This document shows, one piece after another, positions 54,764 through 64,000 of a stretch of DNA of 64,000 nucleotides. Made by a program: the position numbers and the translations under genes. Position 1 is the stretch's first letter; every line of letters begins with the position of its first letter. The stretch comes from Carnegiea gigantea (lineage: Eukaryota; Streptophyta; Magnoliopsida; Caryophyllales; Cactaceae), in NCBI GenBank assembly GCA_029747015.1, contig JAKOGI010000005.1, positions 2,373,191 through 2,437,190 of the forward strand, read 5' to 3'. The notes beneath the pieces were generated by a model, which was not told the DNA's origin, did not search any database, and saw nothing but the letters and a program-made list of their open reading frames with translations.

Positions 54764-57494
54764 ATTACTAACTTGGGAATCTATAAAATCAACAAATTGT
54801 TACAGTCGATTGCATTAATATGTCTAAAATCCAAAATGAGCTGTAGAGGCTAGGGGGAGAGGCAAGGTTGCATGGGGATTCTTGTTCTCATTGCCAAGCA
54901 AAGACTAATTAGGAGGACTTAATTAAAAGTGGTAGTATTCTAGGTTATTTCATTAGATGATTTAATGCCAATGCCTAATTGTAGTAACAAACGTAGTTCA
55001 CACTGAAAGAGATGTATAGACACTTAAGAGAGAGGGACAGACACATAAAGACAATTAAGAGAGACAGAGAGAGAGAGAGAGAGACAGCTAATTAATCAAT
55101 GTGAGTGGGATCCCTAGATGCAACGCAAGTCATGGTCATGAAAGGGACAAAGTGGGGTTGATGTGTATAGAATTTTGGAATTAAAAAAGGCTTTGCAAAT
55201 GGGAAAAGTTAACAGTCTTCAAGCCAAGCAATTAGAGAGAGAGTGCGTATGGGTGTGTTTGGTGTCCTTTCTTTCTCCTTACTTTAATTTGCTTTCTTTT
55301 ATAGTCTGCTCTCGGACATCTCTTTATGGGTTCACCCTCATTTGGTTATTTGGATTTCGACCCTTTGTGGTTTAAGGTTGAGCTAGTGCCACTAAATTTG
55401 GTAATATTTCAACTATATATATGTAATTCACGATTTTTTTTTTTCCAATCATATTGTATCCTTTGATTTGATTATCTTTAGCATGTTTGATTAGATTTTA
55501 TGTTTGGCTTGGGATTTACATAGTGAAATTTAACTACCAAGAAAGGTGGATATCAAAATTAGAATTGAGATTGAAATGAGTAGAAAATAAAACTCACAAC
55601 TTCAAATTATTTGTGAGACAGAGATACTCATGACTATCATTAGACTGTCAATTAATGTCCTATAGAATATAGACAAATAAAATACAATCAGGTCAGTATA
55701 CTTATTATTATCAGATCTATAGAAATAGAATTATAAAGGATGATACTAGTCGATTATATTGACATGACATCCTATATATTTTAAACAAATTTATACACTA
55801 AAATGAACCTTAAATAAAATATTCAAACGGGTCACGATCGTTCATTTAATGGGATGGGATAGCTACTCCTAAAATAACTAAAACATAACGCTTCTATTCC
55901 TTTTCTTCTTTTTGCAAGATGAATGGAGATGTATATAATGATCAATAAATTAGTATTAGAAAGAAATTTTGATTTTAACTAGCATTAAGTATATATATGA
56001 GATTATATATGTAATTATTTTTATTTTAAATTATAAGTTTTTGCTTCTTTAATTGAGACATTATTGATATTTTTGACTATGATAAATACACAATATTTGT
56101 TAAAATATAAATCCCAAAATATAATATTATACTTTGTATCATCATAGTAATTGATTCTTCATTAGTAACTATAATTCTTATTAATATAGTATAATGTAAA
56201 TTAATCATAATATTAACTAGCACACTGATAGATTCAATTCTTATAGATACCAATAATATACTTTCAAGATTAGAGTCAAATTTTTGAAAAATTAGAGGAA
56301 ATTTTGTGAAAACATAGCATTCAAAAGAAGAAGGGGGGGGGGAACTTGTGGTCAAAATGTCATATGATAATGACCAAGACTTATCTTAGGAGACAGGAAA
56401 AATGAAAGCTTGGAAATTGAAAGGGGGGGAGGGGGGGGGCCGTGCTACTCCCAGGTGGAAAGGGCAAAATGTACGAGTACTTTTTTTTTTAACAATTAAA
56501 ATTAAATATAGCAGTCCACGCCCGTCGGCTGCAGGGTCATTAAAGTCGGTCCATTTTTGTCAATTTCATTAAAAATTTATGAGATCAGTTCCTGTAAGTT
56601 GAGAATCAAAATAAGAATTATTTTGTTTCAATTTTAGATTTTAAAGTGTCCACATTGATTTTATGAACCTGTTAAAACAAAAAAAATCTTGGTGTTTAAG
56701 CTGTCTTTGTTTTTGGGTTGAATAAAAGCTTCCTACAAAATAAAAAAATTTACACTAATATATTAGAAGTACGGAAAATGTCTTTTTACAAACTTATTAA
56801 AGTTATTTTTAGATCAAATTTATCAAAATTTATTTTGACTAAACTAAATATATCTAAACTAGTTATAAAAGAATAAATGGAAAATAATAAAACATTGAAA
56901 CTGACCTTAACAAAACAAGTGAATTAAGTTTTCACTTTTAACTTTTTATTTTCATTATGCGTTTAGAAAGAGAAGTATAGACGTTCGCTAGTATAATCGA
57001 CTCCATTTTTATTCAATTCTATATCACCACATCTTCTTTAGAATAACAGATCTTAAATATCTATTATTACTACTACTATTAGTATAAAATGTAAATGAGA
57101 CATAAAGAGAATTGCATGCGAGACTCGAACTCAAGTTTGGAGAGCAGCTCTTAGCCCTATTTGGTTCAAGGTCTTTCAAGTTTTGAAATAGGAATGGTAT
57201 GCCATATTCTCTTAAATTATGCTTGGATTAGATTTTTTTAAAATAAAACCTGGAATCACATTTTAAATATAATGACGAACACACAAGGTGTAGATTTTAT
57301 CATTTTACTAATCCTGTCCCACTCATTAAGTTTATACAAATTCATACGTTTTGGTATCATTTTGAACTTACATTGAATTCATCCTTTACTGGGACTAAAC
57401 AAGTAGAATCAAGAATCAAAAAAATCCCCTTACTTTTAGAAATCATTCCTCATTTAATTCCATTCCAAAAAAAATTAACCCAAACAATCCCTTA
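54764..57494. other. AT-rich intergenic DNA, no gene
   Basis: It holds a (GA)n microsatellite at about 55057-55084, G-runs near 56332-56341 and 56421-56439, and AT-rich sequence. No ORF with a recognisable domain is present. Confidence 0.55.
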
Positions 57495-58313
57495 ATCTTT
57501 ATGGATCGAAATGTTGGCCCTTAAAAAAGGCGCAAGTTCAAAGGCTGATGGTAGCAGAGATGATGATGATAAGGTAGATGTGGGTTATACAAGGGTAGAC
57601 AGAATTAGGAATGAAGCTATCAGGGACTTAGTTAAAGTAGCTCCCATCGGAGATCAGATGAGAGAAACAAGATTCCGATGGTTTGGTCATATGAAGAGGA
57701 GGAGTGTGGACGCTCCAATTATGATATGTGAGAGGATCAATATCCCCGAAGGCAGAAGAGGGAGGGGACGACCAAACAAGAGCTTAGACGAGCTGATTAG
57801 AGAGGACTTGAGAGTTGTCGGTTTGACGGAGGACTTGGCTCAGGATAGGAAGTTATGGCGGGTTAGGATTAAGGTTTTAGATCGCGGAGAGTCGACCCCG
57901 TAGTTGTATGAAGTTAGGATTGAGGTGTTTTTTTGTTTTTTTTTTTTTTTTTTGTGTGCAGGTTGTACTGTTTCCCGAGTAGTACTCTCGTTGCTTACAG
58001 CTGGTTGTCCAGGTGTTTTACCTTCCTCCGATATATTGTCTGTTTATTTCATAACTTCAACAATTCTTTTTTTACATAAGTCGTCCCCTGCTATAGAATC
58101 TTTCTTCCTTTTAATGTTTTCCTTTCAATGTTTTCGCACAATCTTTTTTCTATAAGATATTTTCACAAAACTCTTTTTGGTGGGTCTCTTGGAATCAGCC
58201 TCTCTACGGGTAGGAATGCCGGTAGAGGTAAGGTTGTTTATAGCTGGATCTCCCCCAGATCCTGCGAAAGCGGGATCTATACTGGGAGTTGTTGTTGTTG
58301 TTGTTGTTGTTGA
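57495..58313 (+). mobile_element. 5'-truncated RTE LINE, 3' part
   Basis: The open frame 57511-57903 (130 codons) matches the C-terminal end of the RTE at 35.6-36.0 kb: RVDRIRNEAIRDLVKVAPI, then RFRWFGHMKRRSV and RGRGRPNKSLDELI. A 3' tail with the GAATGCCGGTAGAGGTAAGG block follows and ends in (GTT)8. The frame is open but lacks the catalytic domains. No clear target duplication was found. Confidence 0.88.
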
Positions 58314-58797
58314 AAATAATGATACCACTTTACATTTCCATTATTCACCGCACCAACATGTTCCTTCGTGCTTTTTTAGAGTGTATATACACCAAGAGTG
58401 AGGATTTGGGCTGGCAGGCCCGTAATAGCCTAAATTTGGATGGAGTTTACACATGTAAAGAATCTTTGGATTGAGTCAGCCCAACTAGCAGACCTATTAG
58501 AGCCCAAATTAAGGACTGCACCTGTCTCAGTTCTTAGTTTGCATGCTAATATATTTTTTTTTTTTTTAATGCGATTGAGGCGCAGACATTTGTATAGAAG
58601 GAATTTGTACCCATATCTTTGATAATAATTCTAAAAGAATTTACTGGTGGAGATAACTAATTTCTGTTTTTGTCCTAATATTAATGAGCAAATGGTGAGA
58701 AGCTGACTATGAGCATACATAGTGATCATTTGGCACACCCCCCTCCCCAAAAAAAGAAATTGTAGGTTGATTAAGTCCATGTAGATTTGATGAAAAT
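58314..58797. other. intergenic, no gene
   Basis: Contains a T10-type run at about 58553-58567 and a C6TC4A7 compound run at about 58738-58755. Confidence 0.45.
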
Positions 58798-58814
58798 TCT
58801 TCTTATAAATGTTA

Positions 58815-58929
58815 CTTGGAATCAGCCTCTCTATGGGTGGAAATGCTGGTAAACATAAAGTTATCTACATCTGAATCTTCTCAAACCCTGCAAAAGCGGG
58901 ACCCACACTGAGAGGTGGTGGTGTTGTTG
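58815..58929 (+). mobile_element. RTE 3'-tail insertion of 115 bp with 17-bp TSD
   Basis: TCTTCTTATAAATGTTA (58798-58814) and TCTTCTTGTAAATGTTA (58930-58946) differ at one base and flank a copy of the RTE 3' tail from CTTGGAATCAGCCTCTC to GTTGTTG. It is either an extremely truncated LINE copy or a very short SINE-like unit using the RTE tail. No A or B box was found. Confidence 0.8.
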
Positions 58930-58946
58930 TCTTCTTGTAAATGTTA

Positions 58947-60344
58947 AAAGAAAGTTTATTTCTTTGGGTAGCACTTTGGACTCCAACAATTCATTACATA
59001 AGATGGATCATATGATGGGGGCTTGACAAAGAGGAATTTTGTTTTGTGCATAGAAGAAGAGAATCATATGCTTTTTTCCCCCCTAATTGGAGTTCCAAAC
59101 TAACATTTCTACACCATCATGATTAGTGTTGAATTGGATTTCATAGCACAGAGAGGCTATCATAATAACGTGGTCGTTTATTTTTAAGGTGCGAGTTTTC
59201 ATTGGAGATCTTGACTGATGTTTGTATGTGACTCAAGATCAGTTAAAATCGAATCCATTTATCTATGAGGAGTGTTTGTAACTTTATGTACAGGGCTATT
59301 TCAAACTACTTGAAAATTATGGAGCAATTAGATTGATCTATTCATTTAATCAGCATTATGCAAATCATAAAGACGAGTAATCCAAACTTACATTAGAGTT
59401 CAAGTTCTAGTATTTGTTAATTAATGCCTTAATTTGTACTAGTATTATCAAATTAATTTGTACAAATTAATTGATGCCTTTAAATTGATCATAGAGGTCT
59501 GACTTTGTTCTACTGATTGCTCAAAGCATTGCTCTTCAATCAAAGGCAGTTCATAAAAAAGTGTGATTCGAGTTTTTTGTCCTGCACACTTCAAGTGTGT
59601 TCAATGCGAAACTCCCATCTACCACATCTGTTATTCCGTCAAGCACCTTCATAGCTTGAACGAGACAGAAAATTTTCAATTATTATCTTCCTCTTCTTCA
59701 TTGCTTTCATTAATAATCAACGCTCGTTATGTGAATATCAATTAATTTAATTGATAAAATTTTTTAAATTTTGATATTAGATATTTAATTTTTTGTATCA
59801 TGGTAAATAAACAAAGGGGGTACTATTTTCCATTTTCCAACAAACGAATTCCTAAAGAAACAGATCAATTCTTCTACAAAAATTTAAGCTGATAAATTGA
59901 ACCGATAAACTTATTATTTAGTTGGTAATACCCAAGATAAGTGCTATGAACCTACTCTTTCTCTGTGACTATATAATGTGTTGACTTCAACGCTGTCATT
60001 AAATCAAGAAAGAAAAATAAATCTATGATATTGTTCCTTCTATACATGTATAAAGAGAAGTATGATACTGATAAAAAGCGGTACAGCCAACTCAACCACC
60101 AATTCAATTTTCAAAAAATTATCAAGTGAATATGCATAAAGTAATACAAATTACCATGCCTTTATCTTCACATAACGTCGAATTATATACATTCGATGGT
60201 GAAATTATATACATTCGATGGCCCTAAGATATCCACCTTAGTTACTGAGGAGCCATGAGCCTATAAGCCCTATCTCTCAAGTTCTTTAATAACTCCAAAT
60301 ATCATAGCATTTTAATTTTTTCCTCCACATATTGCCGTTATGCA
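58947..60344. other. AT-rich intergenic DNA with a short tandem repeat
   Basis: No gene is seen. A 22- to 24-bp unit, GAAATTATATACATTCGATGG, occurs twice in tandem at about 60178-60222. Confidence 0.5.
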
Positions 60345-60421
60345 CGTAGAGTAAGACTGCCTACATCTGAATATTTTCAAACCCTGCGAAAATAGGATCC
60401 GCACTAAAAATTATTGTTGTA
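60345..60421 (+). mobile_element. diverged RTE 3'-tail remnant
   Basis: The order GTAGAGTAAGACTGCCTACA, CAAACCCTGCGAAAATAGGA, CGCACT and ATTGTTGTA follows that of the RTE tails at 36.3 and 58.2 kb. Confidence 0.65.
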
Positions 60422-61120
60422 TATCGCCATCCTTTTTTTTAGTCTCATTTTAACTAGTACGTTATTATGACGTGATTTTCCCATATCAACCAAAATACAA
60501 CAAATTGGTATAAAATTTACGTGAATTTTCTCTAGTTTGAATTGTTTGTAACCTCAAATTGGTTTACAAAAGTGTCGCACACTTGTATATCATTTTATTC
60601 CTCAATTGTTGACAAAGCTAAAACGACTAAGTTATTTTTTTCCAAACAAACTTAGATAACTTAAATAGATATAACTTAGGTTTCCATCACCTCCGCAAAA
60701 GTGTGAATCATATATAAGAATAATTCTTACAGTAATTGTTGTAGGTTTCTCGGACATTCTTTATAACCGGCCACACTTTGTCCAAATAAGATTCGGAAAT
60801 ACTATTTTAATCACACCATATGCATCAAATCAACAATTCCTTCCAAGATAAATTTTAATCTCCCATCATATATACTTGGTTCCCAACTCTCCCCAAACAC
60901 TCTTGATAATGAAAGGTAACTTCCCACCATAGAGTATCGATGATTATGGAAACCTTTACTTAATTTTTTCTTTCTTCATAACCCACTATTCCCTTGAAAT
61001 ATCCCATTATATTAAAGAGTTTCTTATTTTTCAGTTTCCAATCTTTTTCTTACAATAATGTCTACCAGAACTCGATGAAGGACGCGTTTGGACAACTCCT
61101 TTTGGGTTGGGAGTTTCTTC
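60422..61120. other. upstream region of defensin 1
   Basis: AT-rich, no gene seen; presumably contains distal promoter elements. Confidence 0.45.
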
Positions 61121-61128
61121 TATAAATA
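61121..61128 (+). promoter_or_regulatory. TATA box of defensin 1
   Basis: TATAAATA followed by ACCCCAGC lies 66 bases before the start codon. The same TATAAATAACC(C/T)CCAG block precedes defensin 2. Confidence 0.75.
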
Positions 61129-61193
61129 ACCCCAGCATTGTATCAGTTTTCTACCACCACCAAACAAGTAGAAAGAAAAAAAGAATTAATAGC

Positions 61194-62358
61194 ATGGCTA
61201 AGGCAATAAGGCTCTTTGTCACCATTTTTCTTGCTTGGCTGCTTGTTCTCTCCACAGGTTTTCTCTCCCCCTCTCCCTTGAATATCTTCTTATGAAAAAT
61301 TTAAAATGATTCTCAGACGTTTTTTGTACTTATATTAATTAACCGAGGTACTGTTTTATAAAAAGGTTAAAGTTTGACTCGAATTGTATCGTAACGAATT
61401 AGTTATTATGTTGGTTCTATATTTAATCCTTCTAGAGATAGATCAACAACAAATTAATTGAATAAAACATCTCGCCACTAGCTAATTAGCATTAATTTTG
61501 TCTTTAAGCCTAGATCTTATCCCTCATCATCCAACTAATCATTCATCTCTAGCACCTTACAAATCCATGTCAATTTGTGCTTATACAAGGATTTTGTAAT
61601 GGTATTTTAGTATTAGAGATCACTAGTAGACTAGTTCATATCAATTTAAAGAGTGCAGTTGGGGCAGGCATAAATTGTGCATACTTAAGGGGTGTTTGGT
61701 AAACAATTTTTTGAAGAATTTATGAAAAAGAGGTTTTTGGATCAAAATTAGCTATTTGATTTAGTAAAAAAGTTAATTTAAATGTTTGATAGAAGAGCTT
61801 TTTGGGTTAAAAAAGCTAATTTTATGAGATTTTTGGAAGAGTTTTTGTGATAATCAACTTTCTGTCTCACAACTTTGTTAGAAACAACTAATTTGCACCA
61901 AAAAAATTTTCTGCAAACAGCTAATACAAAAGGCTAATAGCTAAAACTAATGATTAACAGCTGATAATCATTTGTCAAACAAGGCTTAATTTGTAGAAAA
62001 CCATAAACAACTACTTGCTTTGCCCCATAATATTGAATTATTTTAATTAATTACTCATTAATTAATCATCCATGAAATTTTGTATAGTAATTGACTTCTT
62101 TTAATTAATCATTGGTTATTGTTTATTATTATAAAATTTATGGTGATCACTTTTTTTTTTAATATGTTTTATGCATCAAAAAAAGAAGAAATAGGGCCAA
62201 GAGGAGCAGAAGCAAGGGATTGTGGAGCGCCAAGTGCAAAATTCAAGGGAATGTGTTTTAGCGATCGCAACTGCGCAAGTGTTTGCGAAACTGAAGGATT
62301 TTCTGGAGGAAGTTGTCAAGGCGTTCGTAGAAGATGCATTTGCACTAAGCCATGTTAA
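61194..62358 (+). CDS. plant defensin (gamma-thionin) 1, two exons
   Basis: Exon 1 is 61194-61257 (signal peptide [21 protein letters not shown]) and exon 2 is 62189-62358. The intron is 931 bp in phase 1, the typical position for plant defensins, with ACAG|GTTTTC and AGAAG|AA borders. The precursor is 77 residues. The mature part from about RDC has eight cysteines spaced C-x10-C-x5-C-x3-C-x9-C-x6-C-x-C-x3-C, the exact cysteine-stabilised alpha-beta pattern, with the GxC before Cys 5 changed to GSC. Secreted defensins usually act against fungi at membranes. A short segment EIGPRGAEA lies between signal and mature peptide. The intron contains a MITE. It is the upstream member of a tandem pair. 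Confidence 0.95.
61689..61986. mobile_element. MITE in defensin 1 intron
   Basis: GGGGTGTTTGGTAAACA at the left and TTTGTCAAACAAGGCT at the right are imperfect inverted repeats flanked by TAA. The interior has the CTAATAGCTAAAAC words of common plant Harbinger or hAT MITEs. The terminal bases do not match well, so the class is tentative. Confidence 0.5.
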
Positions 62359-62995
62359 TTACACCCACATTATCCCTTAATCAAGTGTGCTTATGAAATT
62401 ATTCAAACCTACCTCATCTACCTATAACATATGATGATTAGTTATATAATTAGCTGGTAATGAAAATGAATATTGTGTGTATTGTTTATCGTAAAGTCGA
62501 CTAATTGTAATGAATAAATAACCTATTTAAAGAGTTTATCTGCATGTTTTTATTATATAGTTGTTATGGTATGGATTAAGTACATTTTCATTGTATAATA
62601 AACTGGAAAAGGGTAAGATAATATAGATATATATAAACTTACACTTCCATATGCATAAACTATTTTAGATGGATTAAATTACGTACACCTTTCATATTTT
62701 TATATTGAAACATACTAAAATTTGAATTTTAATTACACAATTCGTTATCTTCGTGTACATGAAGAATACTTCGGATTTTTCTTTTATAAAAGAAGAATAA
62801 TTACTAATTTTTCGAAGCAACTCAAATTAAGGCCTCAAAATGGGGGTTCAGTCCATTTTATTTATCATCTTGTTATTATTTTTTTTTTTTTGGTACCCCT
62901 TTTTTCCCTCCTATAAAGAAGCAAAGAAAAACGCCATATACATGGGGAAGCACTAATAGTTTGATGATTGCGAATTTCACTATCATACATCCAAC
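62359..62995. other. defensin 1 3'UTR and defensin 2 upstream region
   Basis: AT-rich spacer with an AATAAATAA signal near 62513, the probable end of the defensin 1 transcript. The short frame at 62722-62916 has no recognisable domain. Confidence 0.5.
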
Positions 62996-63003
62996 TATAA
63001 ATA
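62996..63003 (+). promoter_or_regulatory. TATA box of defensin 2
   Basis: TATAAATA followed by ACCTCCAG lies 109 bases before the start codon and matches the block before defensin 1. Confidence 0.72.
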
Positions 63004-63111
63004 ACCTCCAGTGTTTTAGCAGTTTCATCACATCATAAATTTTGCAATTGAAAAAAAAGATTTGAAGATTTGTGAATAACTACCTAAATTAAACCATAAT
63101 AATACAATAAA

Positions 63112-63828
63112 ATGAGGCCTTTCGTTGGTATCTTCCTTGTGACGCTCCTTGTCTTCGCTTCAGGTTCTTCTCTTTCTTCTTAAACATTCAATTAATGGTC
63201 TATTCTTTTCGTTGGGAATTTGGGGTTGAGAAATGGGTGAAGTTGAAAAGGGCAGCCCGGTGCACAAGCATCCTGCGTTCATGCAGGGTCCGGGGAAGGG
63301 CCGCACCCAAAGGGGTGCATTGTAGGCAGCCTAACCTGACTTTGTCATTGGCTGATTCCACGACTCGAACCCGTGACCTTTTGGCCACACAGAGACAACT
63401 TTACCCGTGACCTTTTGGTCACATTTAACTTGTCTGTTTATTCACTAGTATACTAAACAAAATTCATCTGTATTAAAAAGATTTTTTTTTCTGATTATTA
63501 TTAATCCCAATGGCTTGAGAATCAATATAGGATGTTCACCGAAATATCAATTAATTATGCATGTTGATCTTTTTAATTTGTGATTGAAAATATTCTTAAT
63601 TTATATATATATGTTGTGATTTTATTTTGATTGTTGTGTGGAAATTAAATAAATGAAGAGATGGGGCCAAGAGGAGCAGAAGCAAGGGAATGTGAGACTC
63701 CAAGCGAAAAATTTACGGGAATGTGTTTTTCTTATGAGAATTGCGGCACTGTATGCAAGCAGGAAGGATTTACCGCAGGAAAATGCGAAGGCTTCCGTAG
63801 AAGATGCATTTGCACCAAGTCTTGTTGA
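63112..63828 (+). CDS. plant defensin (gamma-thionin) 2, two exons
   Basis: Exon 1 is 63112-63163 (signal peptide MRPFVGIFLVTLLVFAS) and exon 2 is 63659-63828. The 495-bp intron lies at the same phase-1 position as in defensin 1. The precursor is 73 residues. The cysteine spacing C-x10-C-x5-C-x3-C-x9-C-x6-C-x-C-x3-C is identical to that of the neighbour, and both share [10 protein letters not shown] / [10 protein letters not shown] at the mature junction and RRRCICTK near the end. Loops differ (ETPSEKFT versus [17 protein letters not shown] versus ETEGFSGGS), so the copies have diverged in the exposed regions. An antisense SINE occupies about a third of the intron. The likely role is secreted antifungal defence, inferred from the family. 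Confidence 0.95.
63246..63422 (-). mobile_element. tRNA-derived SINE (Au-like) antisense in defensin 2 intron
   Basis: On the minus strand a polymerase III B box GGTTCGAGTC lies at 63371-63362, followed by GGTTAGGCTGCCTACAATG, GGCCCTTCCCCGGACCCTGC and GTGCACCGGGCTGCCC, ending in a short T run. This matches the body of a widespread plant SINE that I recall as Au. The head carries a duplicated GTGACC(A)AAAGGTCAC block. Target duplications were not clear. Confidence 0.8.
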
Positions 63829-64000
63829 TTATAGTTAAGCCCTACTAATTAATTCCTATATATTTCCATATATTATACAATTAATTAGTGTACTAGCTAC
63901 TTGTATTATGATAAATAATTCCATCCTAGATAGCTAATGGTATTAATTAGCATCTTTGGTTAGGTAGTGACAATGGACATGAAAACAATTGCCTTCTATT
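63829..64000. other. defensin 2 3'UTR and window end
   Basis: AT-rich sequence after the stop codon with no further gene. Confidence 0.5.

Noticed and set aside
1..64000. CRISPR arrays, bacterial operons, tRNA or rRNA genes
   Set aside because: None seen; the repeats present are transposon ends, tandem duplications or microsatellites of plant nuclear DNA.

Overview
The window is nuclear DNA of a flowering plant, very probably a eudicot. The host genes have GT-AG introns, untranslated-region introns, plant-type families (cysteine-stabilised defensins, a plant GT31 galactosyltransferase with a galectin domain, a plant linker histone) and a plant snRNA promoter element. Long AT-rich spacers are packed with plant transposable elements. 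The species cannot be named from the sequence.

Host genes from left to right: eRF1 translation release factor (+, coding 2282-3595, with a 5'UTR intron); a TMEM230-like membrane protein (-, two coding exons 4942-8521, possibly with a first noncoding exon near 18 kb); linker histone H1 (+, 23227-23952); a zeta-toxin-domain P-loop NTPase of plant type (-, eight exons, 25291-31401); U4 and U5 spliceosomal snRNA genes in tandem (-, 38972-39128 and 39978-40101), each with a plant USE and TATA box; a hydroxyproline O-galactosyltransferase (-, seven exons, 44590-48253); and two tandem plant defensin genes (+, 61194-62358 and 63112-63828).

Mobile elements fill much of the rest. A 6.3-kb Ty1/copia element (11100-17437) carries a non-autonomous hAT insertion in gag. 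A second hAT lies at 8992-9623. A 5'-truncated LINE (18742-20372) and a near full-length RTE LINE (31832-36371) both have clean target-site duplications. Further RTE tails lie at 57.5-60.4 kb. A 5.8-kb LTR element (48970-54758) encodes only a Gag-like protein with a zinc knuckle and no polymerase. There are several PIF/Harbinger-type MITEs and a tRNA-derived SINE inside a defensin intron.

The host genes are ordinary single loci and do not form one pathway, although eRF1, H1 and the U4/U5 snRNAs are all core gene-expression components. The most notable observations are the U4-U5 pair with identical promoter geometry, the Gag-only LTR element with a duplicated polypurine motif, the nested hAT-in-copia insertion, and recurrent compound poly(T)-poly(G) tracts, two of which sit just downstream of splice donors. 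Exon borders were set by eye from splice consensus and reading-frame continuity; no alignment or transcript data were available.
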